Positions 11,619 through 20,815 of a stretch of DNA of 64,000 bases are shown one piece after another. The stretch comes from Onchidella celtica (taxonomy: Eukaryota; Mollusca; Gastropoda; Systellommatophora; Onchidiidae), in assembly GCA_963931925.1 (NCBI GenBank), contig OZ007571.1, positions 54,922,311 through 54,986,310 on the forward strand, given 5' to 3'. Each line of letters starts with the position of its first letter. Within the stretch, counting starts at the first letter, position 1. The notes below the pieces were generated by a model, which ran no database searches, had not been told where the DNA came from, and saw nothing but the letters and a program-made list of their open reading frames with translations. The translations under genes were made by a program, and so were the position numbers.

Positions 11619-13669
11619 AACAGTACTAAAACTTCGTCGCCAGGGCGGAACTTCCTCTCTCGCGCCTTCCGGTCGTAGTAAGTTTTCTGTCTACCTTGTG
11701 CCTTTGAGAGCTCTTCCGTAGCCAACTTCCACGTGTCCTCCAGCCGCTCGCGTAGTTCCATGACGTACTGGTAACTGGTCTTTGTCTCCGCCTCCTCTAC
11801 ATCCTTAGTCCATAATTTTCGCAAGATGTGCATCGGTCCTCTCACCATTCTTCCATACAGCAACTCGAATGGGGCGAACTTTGTCGATTCTTGGGGAACT
11901 TCACGATACGCGAAGAGCAGCGGGTTAATGTATCGGTGCCACTGCTTAGGTTGCTCCGCGCACAGTCGCCTCAAGGTCTTCTTCAGTGTGCCATTAAATC
12001 GCTCCACCAGCCCGTTGCACATAGGGTGGTAGACTGTGGTGGTCGACTGTCGAATTCCCAGTAATCTGTTCGTTTCTTTCATGACGTCTGACATGAATTG
12101 AGTCCCTTGATCAGATAAGATCTCCTCGGGCACACCCAAACGGCTGTAGATATTTACTAAGGCTTCTGCTACTGTCTCCGCGTCAATCTTCTTCAAGGGG
12201 GTAGCTTCAGGGTAACGAGTAGCGTAGTCTACGTATACCAGGATATACCGATGTCCGCCTTCACTTGGGGGGTCAATAGGTCCTACTAGGTCCACGGCCA
12301 CTCTCCTAAATGGGATGTCTACCAATGGCATACTCTGGAAATGCACCTTAGGAGTCGCTCCCTTGTTCACTGTTCTCTGGCAGATGTCGCATGAGCGGCA
12401 GTATCTCGCGACGTCACCTTCGATATCAGGCCAGTAAAAATTGCTCATCACCCTGTCCTTCGTCTTCTTCACGCCGAGATGTCCTCCGACGATAGAATCA
12501 TGGGCAACGCTCAGTACATACTCCCTCAGTTTCTCGGGTAGTACCACTTGTCTTGTAATCGTAGCCTGTCTTATGTCCCTATAAATCCGGTACAGTACAC
12601 CTCCGTGTCTCTCGAAGTGTACGGACTTGTTGCCTCTGTTGGTCGGAATTTTCTTCTGCCCCAACTTCTTGAGGTCTTCGTCTTCTTCCTGGAGTCGGAT
12701 GAGTTCCTTCCTATCCACTCCCGCGTGCCGTTCTGCCCTCGGCACCTTCAGCGACGTAGGCTGGTCCTTCCTCTTCTCCTGGGCCCTCGTGGTCACCGCT
12801 CCTACCATCACCTCAGTATCAGGGTCGTACGGGTCCTTCGCTCCGTCCACGTTCCCGACTACTAGGTCGCAGATGGTCTCCGGGGGGCACAGTGCCGTCA
12901 CTCTGCCCGTCAGGTAAGGCGTTCTCACGTCGATAATGGCTTCCTCCGCCGCTAACAAGGAGTTATCGATCCTCGCGATAAGTTTCTTCCCACCGGTGAG
13001 CTGTCCGTCGTCCACCAGTGATCGCCGCACCACTACACCTTCACAGCCGGTATCTCTTAGGACGTCTACTGCTCGATTTCCAATCAAGCCCTTCATCACT
13101 GGTAACTTCAGCTTCTCCACGGTCCTTCCGTCACTGCATCCTCCGCACGTAACAGGCACCGCTAACTGGAGCTTCCCGTCCTTCATTACCGCTTGAACGT
13201 TGATGCTGGTGTCAGCCGTCGTCGCATCCTGTCTCGACGACTCGTCCGCCGCTATCACTACGGCCGCCGCCGCCTTGTTCGGCTTGCCTCGCCCCGTATC
13301 CTTCTGGGCTGGACATATTCTCCGAACGTGGCCTGGCTTTCCACAAAGGTAACATCTCAACTCACCTTTGTCGTTTATCTTGGTACGACACTCCGTCGCC
13401 TTATGTCCCGGCCTCTGGCACCTATGGCAGACCTGTGGGCTTCTGTCTCCGTTGGGCCTCTGTCGCACTGGCCGGCTCTGCAGTCTGGCGCTCCCGCTGA
13501 GTGTCCGGTTCCTCGCTACCAGGTACGCCTCCGCCGAGTCTGCGACGTCCTGTAGCGTCTTTGGCTTCCTCTCCCTCACATGGGTCGCAAGGTCTGGTGG
13601 GCAAACATCCATAAACTGCTCTCTAACGAACAGGTCCCTCACTCCCTCGTAGGTCTTCTCCGTCTTTGA
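11594..13669 (-). pseudogene. gag-pol: Element A gag C-terminus, protease and integrase
   Basis: Open from the in-frame stop at 13670-13672 to a frameshift near 11618. Counting from the ATG at 13642: two CCHC knuckles (72-85 and 97-110), protease motif LRDTGC with DTG at 197-199, HHCC zinc-binding motif (H381, H388, C418, C421), and integrase core D451, D511, E547 with exactly 35 residues between the last two. A C-terminal RPGDEVLVLLP stretch leads into the GPY/F domain. Products package RNA, mature the polyprotein and insert cDNA. Element B reads without a break through both lesions, which marks them as copy-specific. The frame at the 3' end is one base short (gacaacgcc against gacaaacact). 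Confidence 0.9.
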
Positions 13670-14284
13670 TTATTTTATCCACTTCTCTAGGTAAGTCTTG
13701 ATCCTAGTAAGAAACATCCCGACATCTTCTCCATCTTCAGGCTTACCTTGTCTGAACATGAGTCTGTAACCGTCCTCTGACAGGTTATACCTCTTCTGCA
13801 AAGCTTCCCTGACTTTGTCGTAGTCCTTGGCCTCATCAATCGGCAATCGACAGAAGCACTCCAGAGCTCTCCCAGTCAGCAGGGCAGACAGTGATGTCGT
13901 CCAGGTGGATCTGGGCCAGTCCGCTGTCTCGGCAAACCTCTCAAAACGAAGTAGCCAGCTATCAAGGTCGTCCTTCCCATCCTGAAATGCAGGTAGCTTG
14001 GGTCTCTTGGAACTGGCGTGGTCGCTGGTCCCCTGCGTCGACTCGCCTCCACGCTGATGGCGGATCCTCTCCATCTCCAGCTCGTGGTTCATCTTCTCTC
14101 TTTCCAGCTGAGCCTGTCGTTCCGCCTCCCTCTCCTGAGCCTCTCTTTCCATCTTCAGTTGCTCCGTGCGCTCTTGCCTCTCTCTTTCCTCCCTTAGGCC
14201 TTCACGGGTGTAGTCCTGTCTCTCCTTCCCAGTGAGCTCCAAGGCGTCTGCTTCCTGGCCAAGCCTTCCAATAGCCTCTGACAT
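13670..14284 (-). pseudogene. gag: Element A gag N-terminal part ending at a premature stop
   Basis: Starts at the first ATG about 90 bp after the primer site; element B starts the same way (SEAIGRLGQEA). 204 codons: a Glu/Gln/Arg-rich coiled-coil-like region (about residues 20-80), then a capsid-like segment (SKRPKLPAFQDG... and FCRLPIDEAKDYD). The stop TAA (13670-13672) replaces a sense codon in B: A has aaa-taa where B has aag-cta. The downstream frame continues without a shift. It is therefore a nonsense change, or less likely a read-through stop, since it lies ahead of the zinc knuckles rather than between gag and pol. Confidence 0.85.
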
Positions 14285-14374
14285 GTTGTGGATATCCTCG
14301 ATGATCTTTACACACTTTACTGTACTTTAGAAACACTTCGATGGTCTGAATTGAATCTGTTCTGATCTAATCGG

Positions 14375-14392
14375 ATCCCGGACGAGCCCCCA
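14375..14392 (-). promoter_or_regulatory. Element A primer-binding site, tRNA-Pro type
   Basis: On the minus strand TGGGGGCTCGTCCGGGAT begins three bases after the 5' LTR. This 18-mer is the tRNA-Pro primer site also used by murine gammaretroviruses (established knowledge). Confidence 0.9.
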
Positions 14393-14395
14393 ATA

Positions 14396-15013
14396 TGTAA
14401 CAGTTGATGCAAATTTCAGCACGTTATGATGGGGAGAGTCAGATGAACTGATCGTCTACCCCTTAAAAAAACGAAACTGTCTCGAACTGTTGTAGAAATA
14501 AATAACAGGATCCGATGAACAATTAATACTAACTTTAATAACTGTAAACACGAGCTGATATCCACAAGTTACTTACACCTAGCAGGGAAGGCACTATAAT
14601 ATATCTGACCACGACTAGATTTACACCTACGACCTGCATCCATGGTTTGCACACCTATCCTACTCGCCTGGCCCTCCTTATATATATTCTGTCCAGGAAC
14701 GTTCAGGAAGCGGCTTAACCGCCCCATAAGCGCGAGACAGACCTAGATCGTTCGGGACACATACCAGCCACCCAATCGTACACAGACACGTCACAGAATT
14801 ACATCACTCAAGGTCGACCTAGCGTAATCTCGGACACTGCCGTACCTTCTAGATTTTCTAGACATTCTACAGTGAAACAAACAAACCACATCAAAGAAAA
14901 ATACCGGCCTTGCTGGCGAGAGGGGGGAGGAAGGTCGCCGAGTGAGACTCGCCAAGCGGGGGGGGGGGGGGGGGGTTAGAAAATATCGATCGTCCTACTA
15001 GTGGGACGCTACA
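14396..15013 (-). repeat. Element A 5' LTR
   Basis: 618 bp, nearly identical to 8371-8988. A TATA-type sequence (atatatataagg, plus positions about 14676-14688) would position the element's promoter on the minus strand. Confidence 0.95.
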
Positions 15014-15200
15014 GTCATGCTAACATAATTGTCATGGTATTGATCGACACCTTGTAACAATAAACAACTATTGGACGATATGTCACAACTAAAGAGCTGT
15101 CTAGGAAATTAATTTTTATTACAATGGCCAAAATACATAATAATAATAATAATGATGATAATGAAGATTACTTACATAGCGTCCAAGAAAAAATTATTCG
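15014..15200. repeat. Dispersed repeat, right part after element A
   Basis: Begins with the second GTCAT. It matches 19320-19510 (cttgtaacaataaacaacta, an aat-rich run, ttacatagcgyccaa). The 'gcgctatgtaa' end resembles the LINE/SINE tails at 19500 and 23300. Confidence 0.75.
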
Positions 15201-15224
15201 TTCCTCTATGTCTAATATTAAGGA

Positions 15225-15232
15225 TTTTAGAG
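15225..15232. repeat. hAT target-site duplication, left
   Basis: TTTTAGAG, matching 18597-18604 exactly. 8 bp is the hallmark length for hAT elements. Confidence 0.9.
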
Positions 15233-15381
15233 CAGGCATGTAAAAAATGCGGCCCTTTAAAAGCAAAGTTGCGACCCGCGTAAAGGTTTCTACAGCGCGA
15301 TTTTTGTGCCATCAACGACACAGCTCGTTGACAGTTGTAAACAGAAAACTTTCTTTTAGATTTTCACAAAATATAGTCAAA

Positions 15382-15590
15382 ATGGCAAGTGCTCCTCCAG
15401 CTAAAAGAAACAGAAAATTGAACGGAGAGGGGCGAGTGTTCTACGAAAAGTGGGAAATACGGTATTTTTGTACGATGGTGAACGAAAAGATACATTGTTT
15501 AAATTGCAACAGTTGCATCGCCACGCCAAAAGAGTACAGCTTGAAGAGACATTATGAAACAAATCACCGATATTACGATAAATATGAAAA
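15382..15590 (+). pseudogene. hAT transposase, N-terminal BED-like zinc-finger part
   Basis: The ATG at 15382 follows a short leader after the left terminus. The reading shows a basic start (PPAKRNRK), then FYEKWEIRYFC, a CxxC pair (CLNC) and a distal HxxxxH (HYETNH): a BED/SPIN-DOC-type zinc finger for DNA binding. Homology stops at about 15590 (YDKYE), where LINE sequence begins. The short connection to the next block (GKLRED-like in relatives) is partly missing. Confidence 0.8.
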
Positions 15591-16205
15591 TTGAATGCCT
15601 GTTTCAAAACTATTTTAGGTCTTTTATCTAACTCTGGCCACGAATATTCTAACATTGTACAATCCTTTCATTGTTGGTGTAATAACAACTATCTTCTACT
15701 GAATGGTAAGAAAACTAAAGAGCTTGTTTGTGACTTTAGGAAAAATAACAACGATCCTGTTTGCCCTCTTACTATCAACAATGAAGAGGTCGAAATTGTC
15801 ACAGAGGCCAAATATCTTGGCATTACTATTGATTCATTGCTCAACTGGCATGCGCATGTAACATATGTATACAGGAAAGCTAACCAGCGCATGTATTTCC
15901 TCAGAAAGCTCCGCTCTTTAAAAGTTAGCAAAAGCATTCTGAAAATATTTTACACCATGGCTATTCAAAGCGTTTTGATGTATGGAGTTGTCTGTTGGGG
16001 AGGAAACATCTTACAAAAAGATAAAAATAAGATCAATATTTTAATTAAAAAAGCATCCAAAATTTGTATCTGTGATCTGCCATATTTTGATGAGCTGTAC
16101 ACTGGTGCTTGTATTAAAAAAGCTAATATTATTATAAATGACCCCCAACATCCCCTGAACAAAGAATATATAAGATCTGTAAGAAGTTTAAGGCTGTTGT
16201 CATAG
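15591..16205 (+). pseudogene. LINE reverse transcriptase, C-terminal fragment
   Basis: About 200 codons, open to a natural-looking stop at 16203-16205. Motifs include FHCWCNNNYLLLN.KKTKEL, EAKYLGITID, RKANQRMYFLRKLR, and AIQSVLMYGVVCWGGN. These follow the catalytic palm in the Jockey/CR1 superfamily. The palm with its YADD box is absent through 5' truncation, so the fragment cannot act. Confidence 0.8.
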
Positions 16206-16654
16206 AAAACTAAAACTGAGCGCTATTTTAAATCGTTTATTCCATCATCAACTAGGATGTTACAATAATGTCGTCATCTTGATCGTAAAAGAAATCGGTG
16301 ATCCGGTGCACTTGAATTGTGTCCTGCGTGTCAGGTCAATGTGTTTTAGTTAGGGAAGCATATTGTGTGCACTGTTAATTTTGTTTATTTATTAGTGTGT
16401 GTGTATATATGTGTGTGTGCGCGCTACATATCATACTTTCTGTTTCTGTAACTGTATTGTTATGTATTCAATGATCAAAACAAATTTCCTTGTACAAGGA
16501 CGAATAAAATTTATCTTATCTTATCTTATCTTATATGTGTGTGTGCGCGCTATATATCATACTTTCTGTTTCTGTAACTGTATTGTTATGTATTCAATGA
16601 TCAAAACAAATTTCCTTGTACAAGGACGAATAAAATTTATCTTATTTTATCTTA
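15591..16654 (+). mobile_element. 5'-truncated LINE inserted in the hAT transposase
   Basis: About 1.06 kb in the same orientation as the hAT gene. It contains the C-terminal part of a jockey/CR1-type RT and a 3' UTR ending in ttatctt repeats. The last 118 bp of the 3' UTR (from gtgtgtgcgcgct to the tail) occur twice, at about 16415-16530 and 16541-16650. No clean target duplication is visible; only a few A's match. Confidence 0.8.
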
Positions 16655-17344
16655 AAACTCAAGGAATTGAAGGCTAACTTAATACAGCAACAGACCTGTT
16701 TTATGAAAATTCAGATAGAGAATTTTGCTTCTATGACTGCAAGCTATGAACTCAGCCTAATGATCGCCATGAGTGGGAAATCTTACAGTGAAGGAGATTT
16801 CGTAAAGCAATGCCTTGTAAAAACAGCTGAGATTGTATGTCCAGAAAGAGCACACTCATTCAAAGACACCTCATTAACCAGGAACACTGTTGCTGAGCGG
16901 ATTGATGAAATGTCAGGTAATTTGAAACAACAGTTGAAAGCAGTATCATCAAGGTTTGAACATTTTTCTATTGCTATTCATGAGACCGTTGACATCACTG
17001 GAATGGCACAGCCTGCACTCTTTATCAGGGCCTGTGACAGTGAATTTAATATTATAGTAGAAATGATTGAACAGGTCCCCATGCATGACACTACAAGTAC
17101 AACAAGCCAGGATAGCTTTGAGAAAGTTGAGCAGGTTCTGCATGACCATGGCTTTAATTTGAGTAAACTTGCATGTTTATCTACGGACGGTGCTGCGAAT
17201 ATGGTTGGCAGACATAATGGTGTTGCTACCAAGTTGCGAACAAAAATAGAAAACTCGCATCCTGGTTCATGATTTGCACAGTTTCACTGCATTATTCATC
17301 AACAAAATTTGTGTTCAAAGGCTTTAAAATTGGATAATGTGCTT
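16655..17344 (+). pseudogene. hAT transposase, middle part with premature stop
   Basis: Homology resumes at 16655 (KLKELKANL). It runs through TASYELSLMIA, GDFVKQCLVK, AHSFKDTSLTRNTV and the catalytic-fold motif STDGAANMVG. At the first catalytic position the sequence reads AIHETVD, where relatives have AIDES.D, so the Asp looks replaced by His. TGA at 17270-17272 replaces a codon that is Cys in relatives. The frame then continues (FAQFHCIIHQQNLCSKAL) until a 1-base frameshift near 17345. Confidence 0.85.
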
Positions 17345-17349
17345 ATAGC

Positions 17350-18291
17350 GTGGTCACAAAGACAGTGAACTATATCAGAGGCCGTGCTCTCAATCACCGT
17401 CAGTTTAGCCAGTTGTTGGAAGATATGGATAATCAGTTCACTCATGTTCCATTCTACACAGAAGTCCGCTGGCTGTCATGTCACAAAGTACTGAAAAGAT
17501 TCTATTTGTTGAGACAAGAAATAATTATGTTTTTGGAGATGAAAGGTCAAAACACAGATGAAATTTTTAAAAAAAAGGAAAGCTGGCTCAAAGATCCGGC
17601 TTTTGCTGTCGATATTACTGCACAATTAACTGATCTTAAATTGAAATTACAAGGTAAAAACAAACTCATCACTCAGTTGTATGATGATATCAAGTGCTTC
17701 CGTACAAAACTAAACCTATGGAAGTCACAGTTGTCAAATGAAAATTTAGTGCATTTTCCTACATGCAAAGAGCTGAAAAACACTACCAATACTGAAACTG
17801 TACTTAGCTTTGCTAAGTATTGCACCCACTTGGAATTGTTGTCAAAGGAATTTCAGGAAAGGTTTTGTGATTTCTCATCTTTTGAAAATCAGTTTGCATT
17901 ATTCTCTGCACCATTCACCTTTGATGTTACCAAGGCAGAAGAAAGCCTGGAGATGGAACTATTAGAAATACAGACAGATTTTACACTCAGAGCAAAGTAT
18001 CTTGAAGTGGGGATACCTGGTTTCTTTTCATACCTTCCTGAAAAGTTAAAAAACTTCAGAAAGTTTGCCACAAAGATTATGGCAATGTTTGGTTCTACCT
18101 ATGTGTGTGAACAGCTATTTTCTTTCATGAAATCAACAAAAACCTCTCAGAGAACAAGGCTGACTGATCAGCATTTGTCATCTTTGATCAAAGTCGGAAC
18201 TGCACAGACACTTCAGCCGGACATACCAAAAATTGTCAGCCAAAAAAAAGGTGTCAAAACTCAGGACAAAACACTAAAACCTTTTGAATAG
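17350..18291 (+). pseudogene. hAT transposase, C-terminal part with dimerisation region
   Basis: Open for 313 codons after the frameshift. It reads VTKTVNYIRGRALNHRQF, then TEVRWLSCHKVLKRF with the conserved RW pair. Towards the C-terminus, FATKIMAMFGSTYVCEQLFS and TRLTDQHLSSL are the hAT dimerisation motif, intact here. The stop is at 18289-18291, 6 bp before the AATAAA signal. Length and order match GTF2IRD2-type hAT proteins. Confidence 0.88.
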
Positions 18292-18296
18292 TAGCA

Positions 18297-18302
18297 AATA
18301 AA
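18297..18302 (+). terminator. Polyadenylation signal of the hAT gene
   Basis: AATAAA directly after the transposase stop codon. Confidence 0.6.
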
Positions 18303-18596
18303 TGTTTCAGTTTTAAACTGTTGTGTTCTTTTAACTAGGTTTTTGTTGCTGTTGCAAAATACAAAAATACTATGTCCTTAATTTTTTTTTATCAAACTAT
18401 TTTATTAGTTTGTATTCATGAATGCTGCTAAAACATTTGTTGTATGTGCGTATTAAGTAACAAAATATCCTGCAGTAAATTTTATTCAATGACTTCAATC
18501 ATTTGTACTGTGTGCAAATTTTTGCCGTGTGTGGCCCCCATGATGACATAATGTGACCCATGTGGCCCTTCGGGAACTTTCAGTTTGACATGCCTG

Positions 18597-18604
18597 TTTT
18601 AGAG
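18597..18604. repeat. hAT target-site duplication, right
   Basis: Exact TTTTAGAG copy. Confidence 0.9.
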
Positions 18605-19237
18605 CATTTTGAAATCGGCGAAATTTCGCCTGTTTGCGCACTTGGCTCCGAATCCATTTTCAGATTACCATAAAAAAAAAAATCTAAACATCCTTCAACT
18701 CTCAAACTTCTTTCACACACAGTCACCACAACAAAGAGTAGAAACAATTTTTTTCAGAGGCCTACCAGCACTGAAAGTGCCTTTTTTAATCACATTAGCG
18801 TGCCCCAGGGGCTCATTTTGTGAAAAAATTAAAAATTGACATTTTTGACAAATAAAAAAAAAACGACGCAAAAATTTGGTGAAACATCACAAAAACTCTC
18901 TAACTGAATCATACAAAAGGAAAATTAAACTTGAAGACAACAAAATAATATTTTAACACACATTCAATGGTTAAATATTAATAAATTAATTGTGCTGAGA
19001 GGTGACATAATTATTCAAATTTAGACAAACAATAACACAGATACTTTATCAATTTCAAAATCCACACATAAAATGACAATAGCAAGCCCAATTGGTAGAA
19101 AAGAAAGACTACCGAAAGTAATGAAAAGACACCCATATAAAAAATGGCGTACAAAGCAATGAAAAAACGAGCATGATACAAAGCAATCAAGTTTTCTTCT
19201 TTTGGAAGGTGGTGACTGACCTAAGTTGTCACCAAAT
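18605..19237. other. No gene seen
   Basis: A-rich sequence without recognisable coding or repeat boundaries. Confidence 0.4.
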
Positions 19238-19439
19238 AGCTAGCCCAGTGGACAACTGATTTTGCATGCACATGTATTCCACCTTGTACTGGGAAAGTAA
19301 ATCTACATGCCAAAATAATTTCTATCTGTCCAGCTTTTGATGGACAACTTGTAACAATAGACAACTATTGGGCGGTATGACATAACTAATGAGCTCTCTA
19401 GGAAAATAATTTTTTACTACAAAACACATTATAATAATA
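19238..19439. repeat. Second copy of the dispersed repeat hit by element A
   Basis: Uninterrupted homologue of 8294-8370 plus 15014-15120. It shows the locus structure before element A inserted. It adjoins an (aat)n/(aag)n run at 19430-19470 and the LINE tail. Confidence 0.75.
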
Positions 19440-20207
19440 ATAAGAAGAAGAAGAATAACAATAATACTCCCAATCAAAATCATAATGAAGACTGTTTACA
19501 TAGCGCCCAATACACAATTATTCTCTAGACGATTTACAGAAAGTCTTGTTCTCTTCATGTACATCTCACTCACTTGACTCACCTCTCTCTCTTTTTTCTG
19601 GCTTTCTCTCTTTCTTTCTCTCGCTCAAGTACAATCTATTGCACACACTCTTATGCTAGATACACACACGTATAAGTATAACACAGGCACCTAAGGATAA
19701 ATAAGGCAGAAATTAAACAATAAAGCAGCACAATTAAATGAATTGAGAAAAGAAATGGACTGGGAATGAAACTTCAGAATTGGAATTAGTTTTTGGAAAA
19801 GGTGTCTCCTTCAATCAGTTCTGAAGTTTGTCTTGGTAGATGCCTTTTGTAATGATTTTGGCAGCGACTTCCAGATGTGCGGGACAGAGTGTGTAAATGC
19901 TCTGCCTCCTAGTTTCTTTGACTTGTCATTAAAAATCATAAGATGGCCGTGATCCCTTGATCTTAAAGAATTAAGATCGAGATGGTGAATAGGGCTCAGT
20001 TAGGGTGAAAAGGTAAGGTGTTGCCGCTTTGTTTATGCACTTGGAACACAGTACGGCTATTTTGTGCTGGATTCCCAACTTATTAAGCAAGGGGGCAATA
20101 TCTTCACTCTTTTTCTTCTCTGAGACAATTCTAGCAGCGTGGATTTGAAATCCTTGCACTCTGTTTAAAGTTTCGTTGCAGAGAAAGGAGGGATGGGGAA
20201 AACACAC
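19440..20207 (-). pseudogene. LINE 3' end: RT C-terminus and 3' UTR
   Basis: On the minus strand 19971-20207 reads RVQGFQIHAARIVSEKK, then IAPLLNKLG and AATPYLFTL.EPYSPSRS. This is the C-terminal RT pattern 'aAriv...hi.pvL..L......aP.YL..l..Y.P.R'. After a change of frame it continues with SLRSRDHGHL, AFTHSVPHIWKSLPKSL and FR.D..RHLF. The 3' UTR ends with gggcgctatgtaaac and an att-rich tail near 19440-19520. It is 5'-truncated and broken. Its tail resembles the SINE-like sequence at 23300. Confidence 0.75.
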
Positions 20208-20627
20208 ACATCAGATACAAGCATAACTACTCCCGGAATTTTAAGGAGAGCCAGGAAACAAAGGAACTGCATGCAATATATATTATAATATACTTCATTG
20301 TTCTCCAGTTTACCTGAGTACCTGGTCTGAGGGTCCCCACTTCTCTACCCTGTGGCAGACCTACATTTTGGGACATTGAAACCTGAACTGTTATGGGGTC
20401 TCATCGCAAACAGCAACAATAGGACAACATCCAAAATTCACTCATTAAAAGTTTCTTCTGGGCCCCTCCAGGATTAGGGGACTACACCCCACCTTCCCCA
20501 CAATCTGACACAGTCATTAATGTAATTTGATGAGGTCTGTTAATATTCAGATTCATCCATGTGTTGGTCGACCTCCATAATCTGGTCAGGGTTGCTGTTT
20601 GGTGTGTCATCCGCTGACTACTGTCCA
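20208..20627 (-). other. Probable 3' UTR of the membrane-protein gene
   Basis: Follows the stop of the last coding exon. It has no competing coding signal. No canonical AATAAA was found on the minus strand here, so the 3' end is undefined. Confidence 0.4.
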
Positions 20628-20815
20628 TTAAACCTGTGTTTCCGTTCGGGCTGTACTACTGGCACTCCCATCTCTTAGCTCAACGCCAAGTGGATTATTT
20701 ATATTCTCAGTGCTGTTCTGGTTCCCTGTGTTCTCAGTGCTGTTCAGGTTTTGTGTATTTCCAGGACCTTTCTGGGTCCCTGCATTTCCCCCACCCGTCC
20801 TGATAACCGTGTCAG
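20628..20815 (-). CDS. Exon 5: cytoplasmic tail and stop
   Basis: Acceptor tactacaaccag, then two bases completing the phase-1 codon and 61 codons to TAA (20628-20630). The tail is Asn/Thr/Gly-rich with a doubled short motif (NLNSTENTGNQNSTENINN) and hydrophilic throughout. The last four residues are E-T-Q-V, which fit a class I PDZ-domain ligand (S/T-x-V-COOH). This suggests tethering to a scaffold protein under the membrane, which is inference. Phase agreement with exon 4 is the main evidence that this is real coding sequence. Confidence 0.68.

Larger units (their letters stand above)
8371..15013 (-). mobile_element. Element A: Gmr1-type Ty3/gypsy LTR retrotransposon, full length
   Basis: A 6643-bp element read on the minus strand. 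Two 618-bp LTRs (TGTAGCG...TGTTACA) differ at one base that I could find (8638 region a, 14656 region c). The flanks are a perfect 5-bp target duplication, GTCAT (8366-8370 and 15014-15018). Order on the minus strand: 5' LTR, tRNA-Pro primer site, gag with two zinc knuckles, protease, integrase, reverse transcriptase, RNase H, about 0.8 kb of non-coding DNA, polypurine tract, 3' LTR. Integrase upstream of RT is not the usual Ty3/gypsy order but the order of the Gmr1 group. Lesions: one in-frame stop in gag and one 1-base frameshift between integrase and RT. The insertion looks recent. Confidence 0.95.
15233..18596 (+). mobile_element. hAT DNA transposon, inactivated, with nested LINE
   Basis: 3364 bp bounded by short terminal inverted repeats (CAGGCATGT at the left, ACATGCCTG at the right) and the perfect 8-bp duplication TTTTAGAG. 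A further GGGCC-rich subterminal segment is shared by both ends. The interior encodes a transposase like the hAT-derived part of vertebrate GTF2IRD2. It is broken by a LINE insertion, a stop and a frameshift, and polyadenylation signal AATAAA follows at 18297-18302. Without the LINE the element would be about 2.3 kb. Confidence 0.92.

Noticed and set aside
13193..13652. Long plus-strand ORFs across element A gag-pol (also 12548-12917)
   Set aside because: Antisense to the real gag-pol frame; GC-rich codon use there leaves the opposite strand open.
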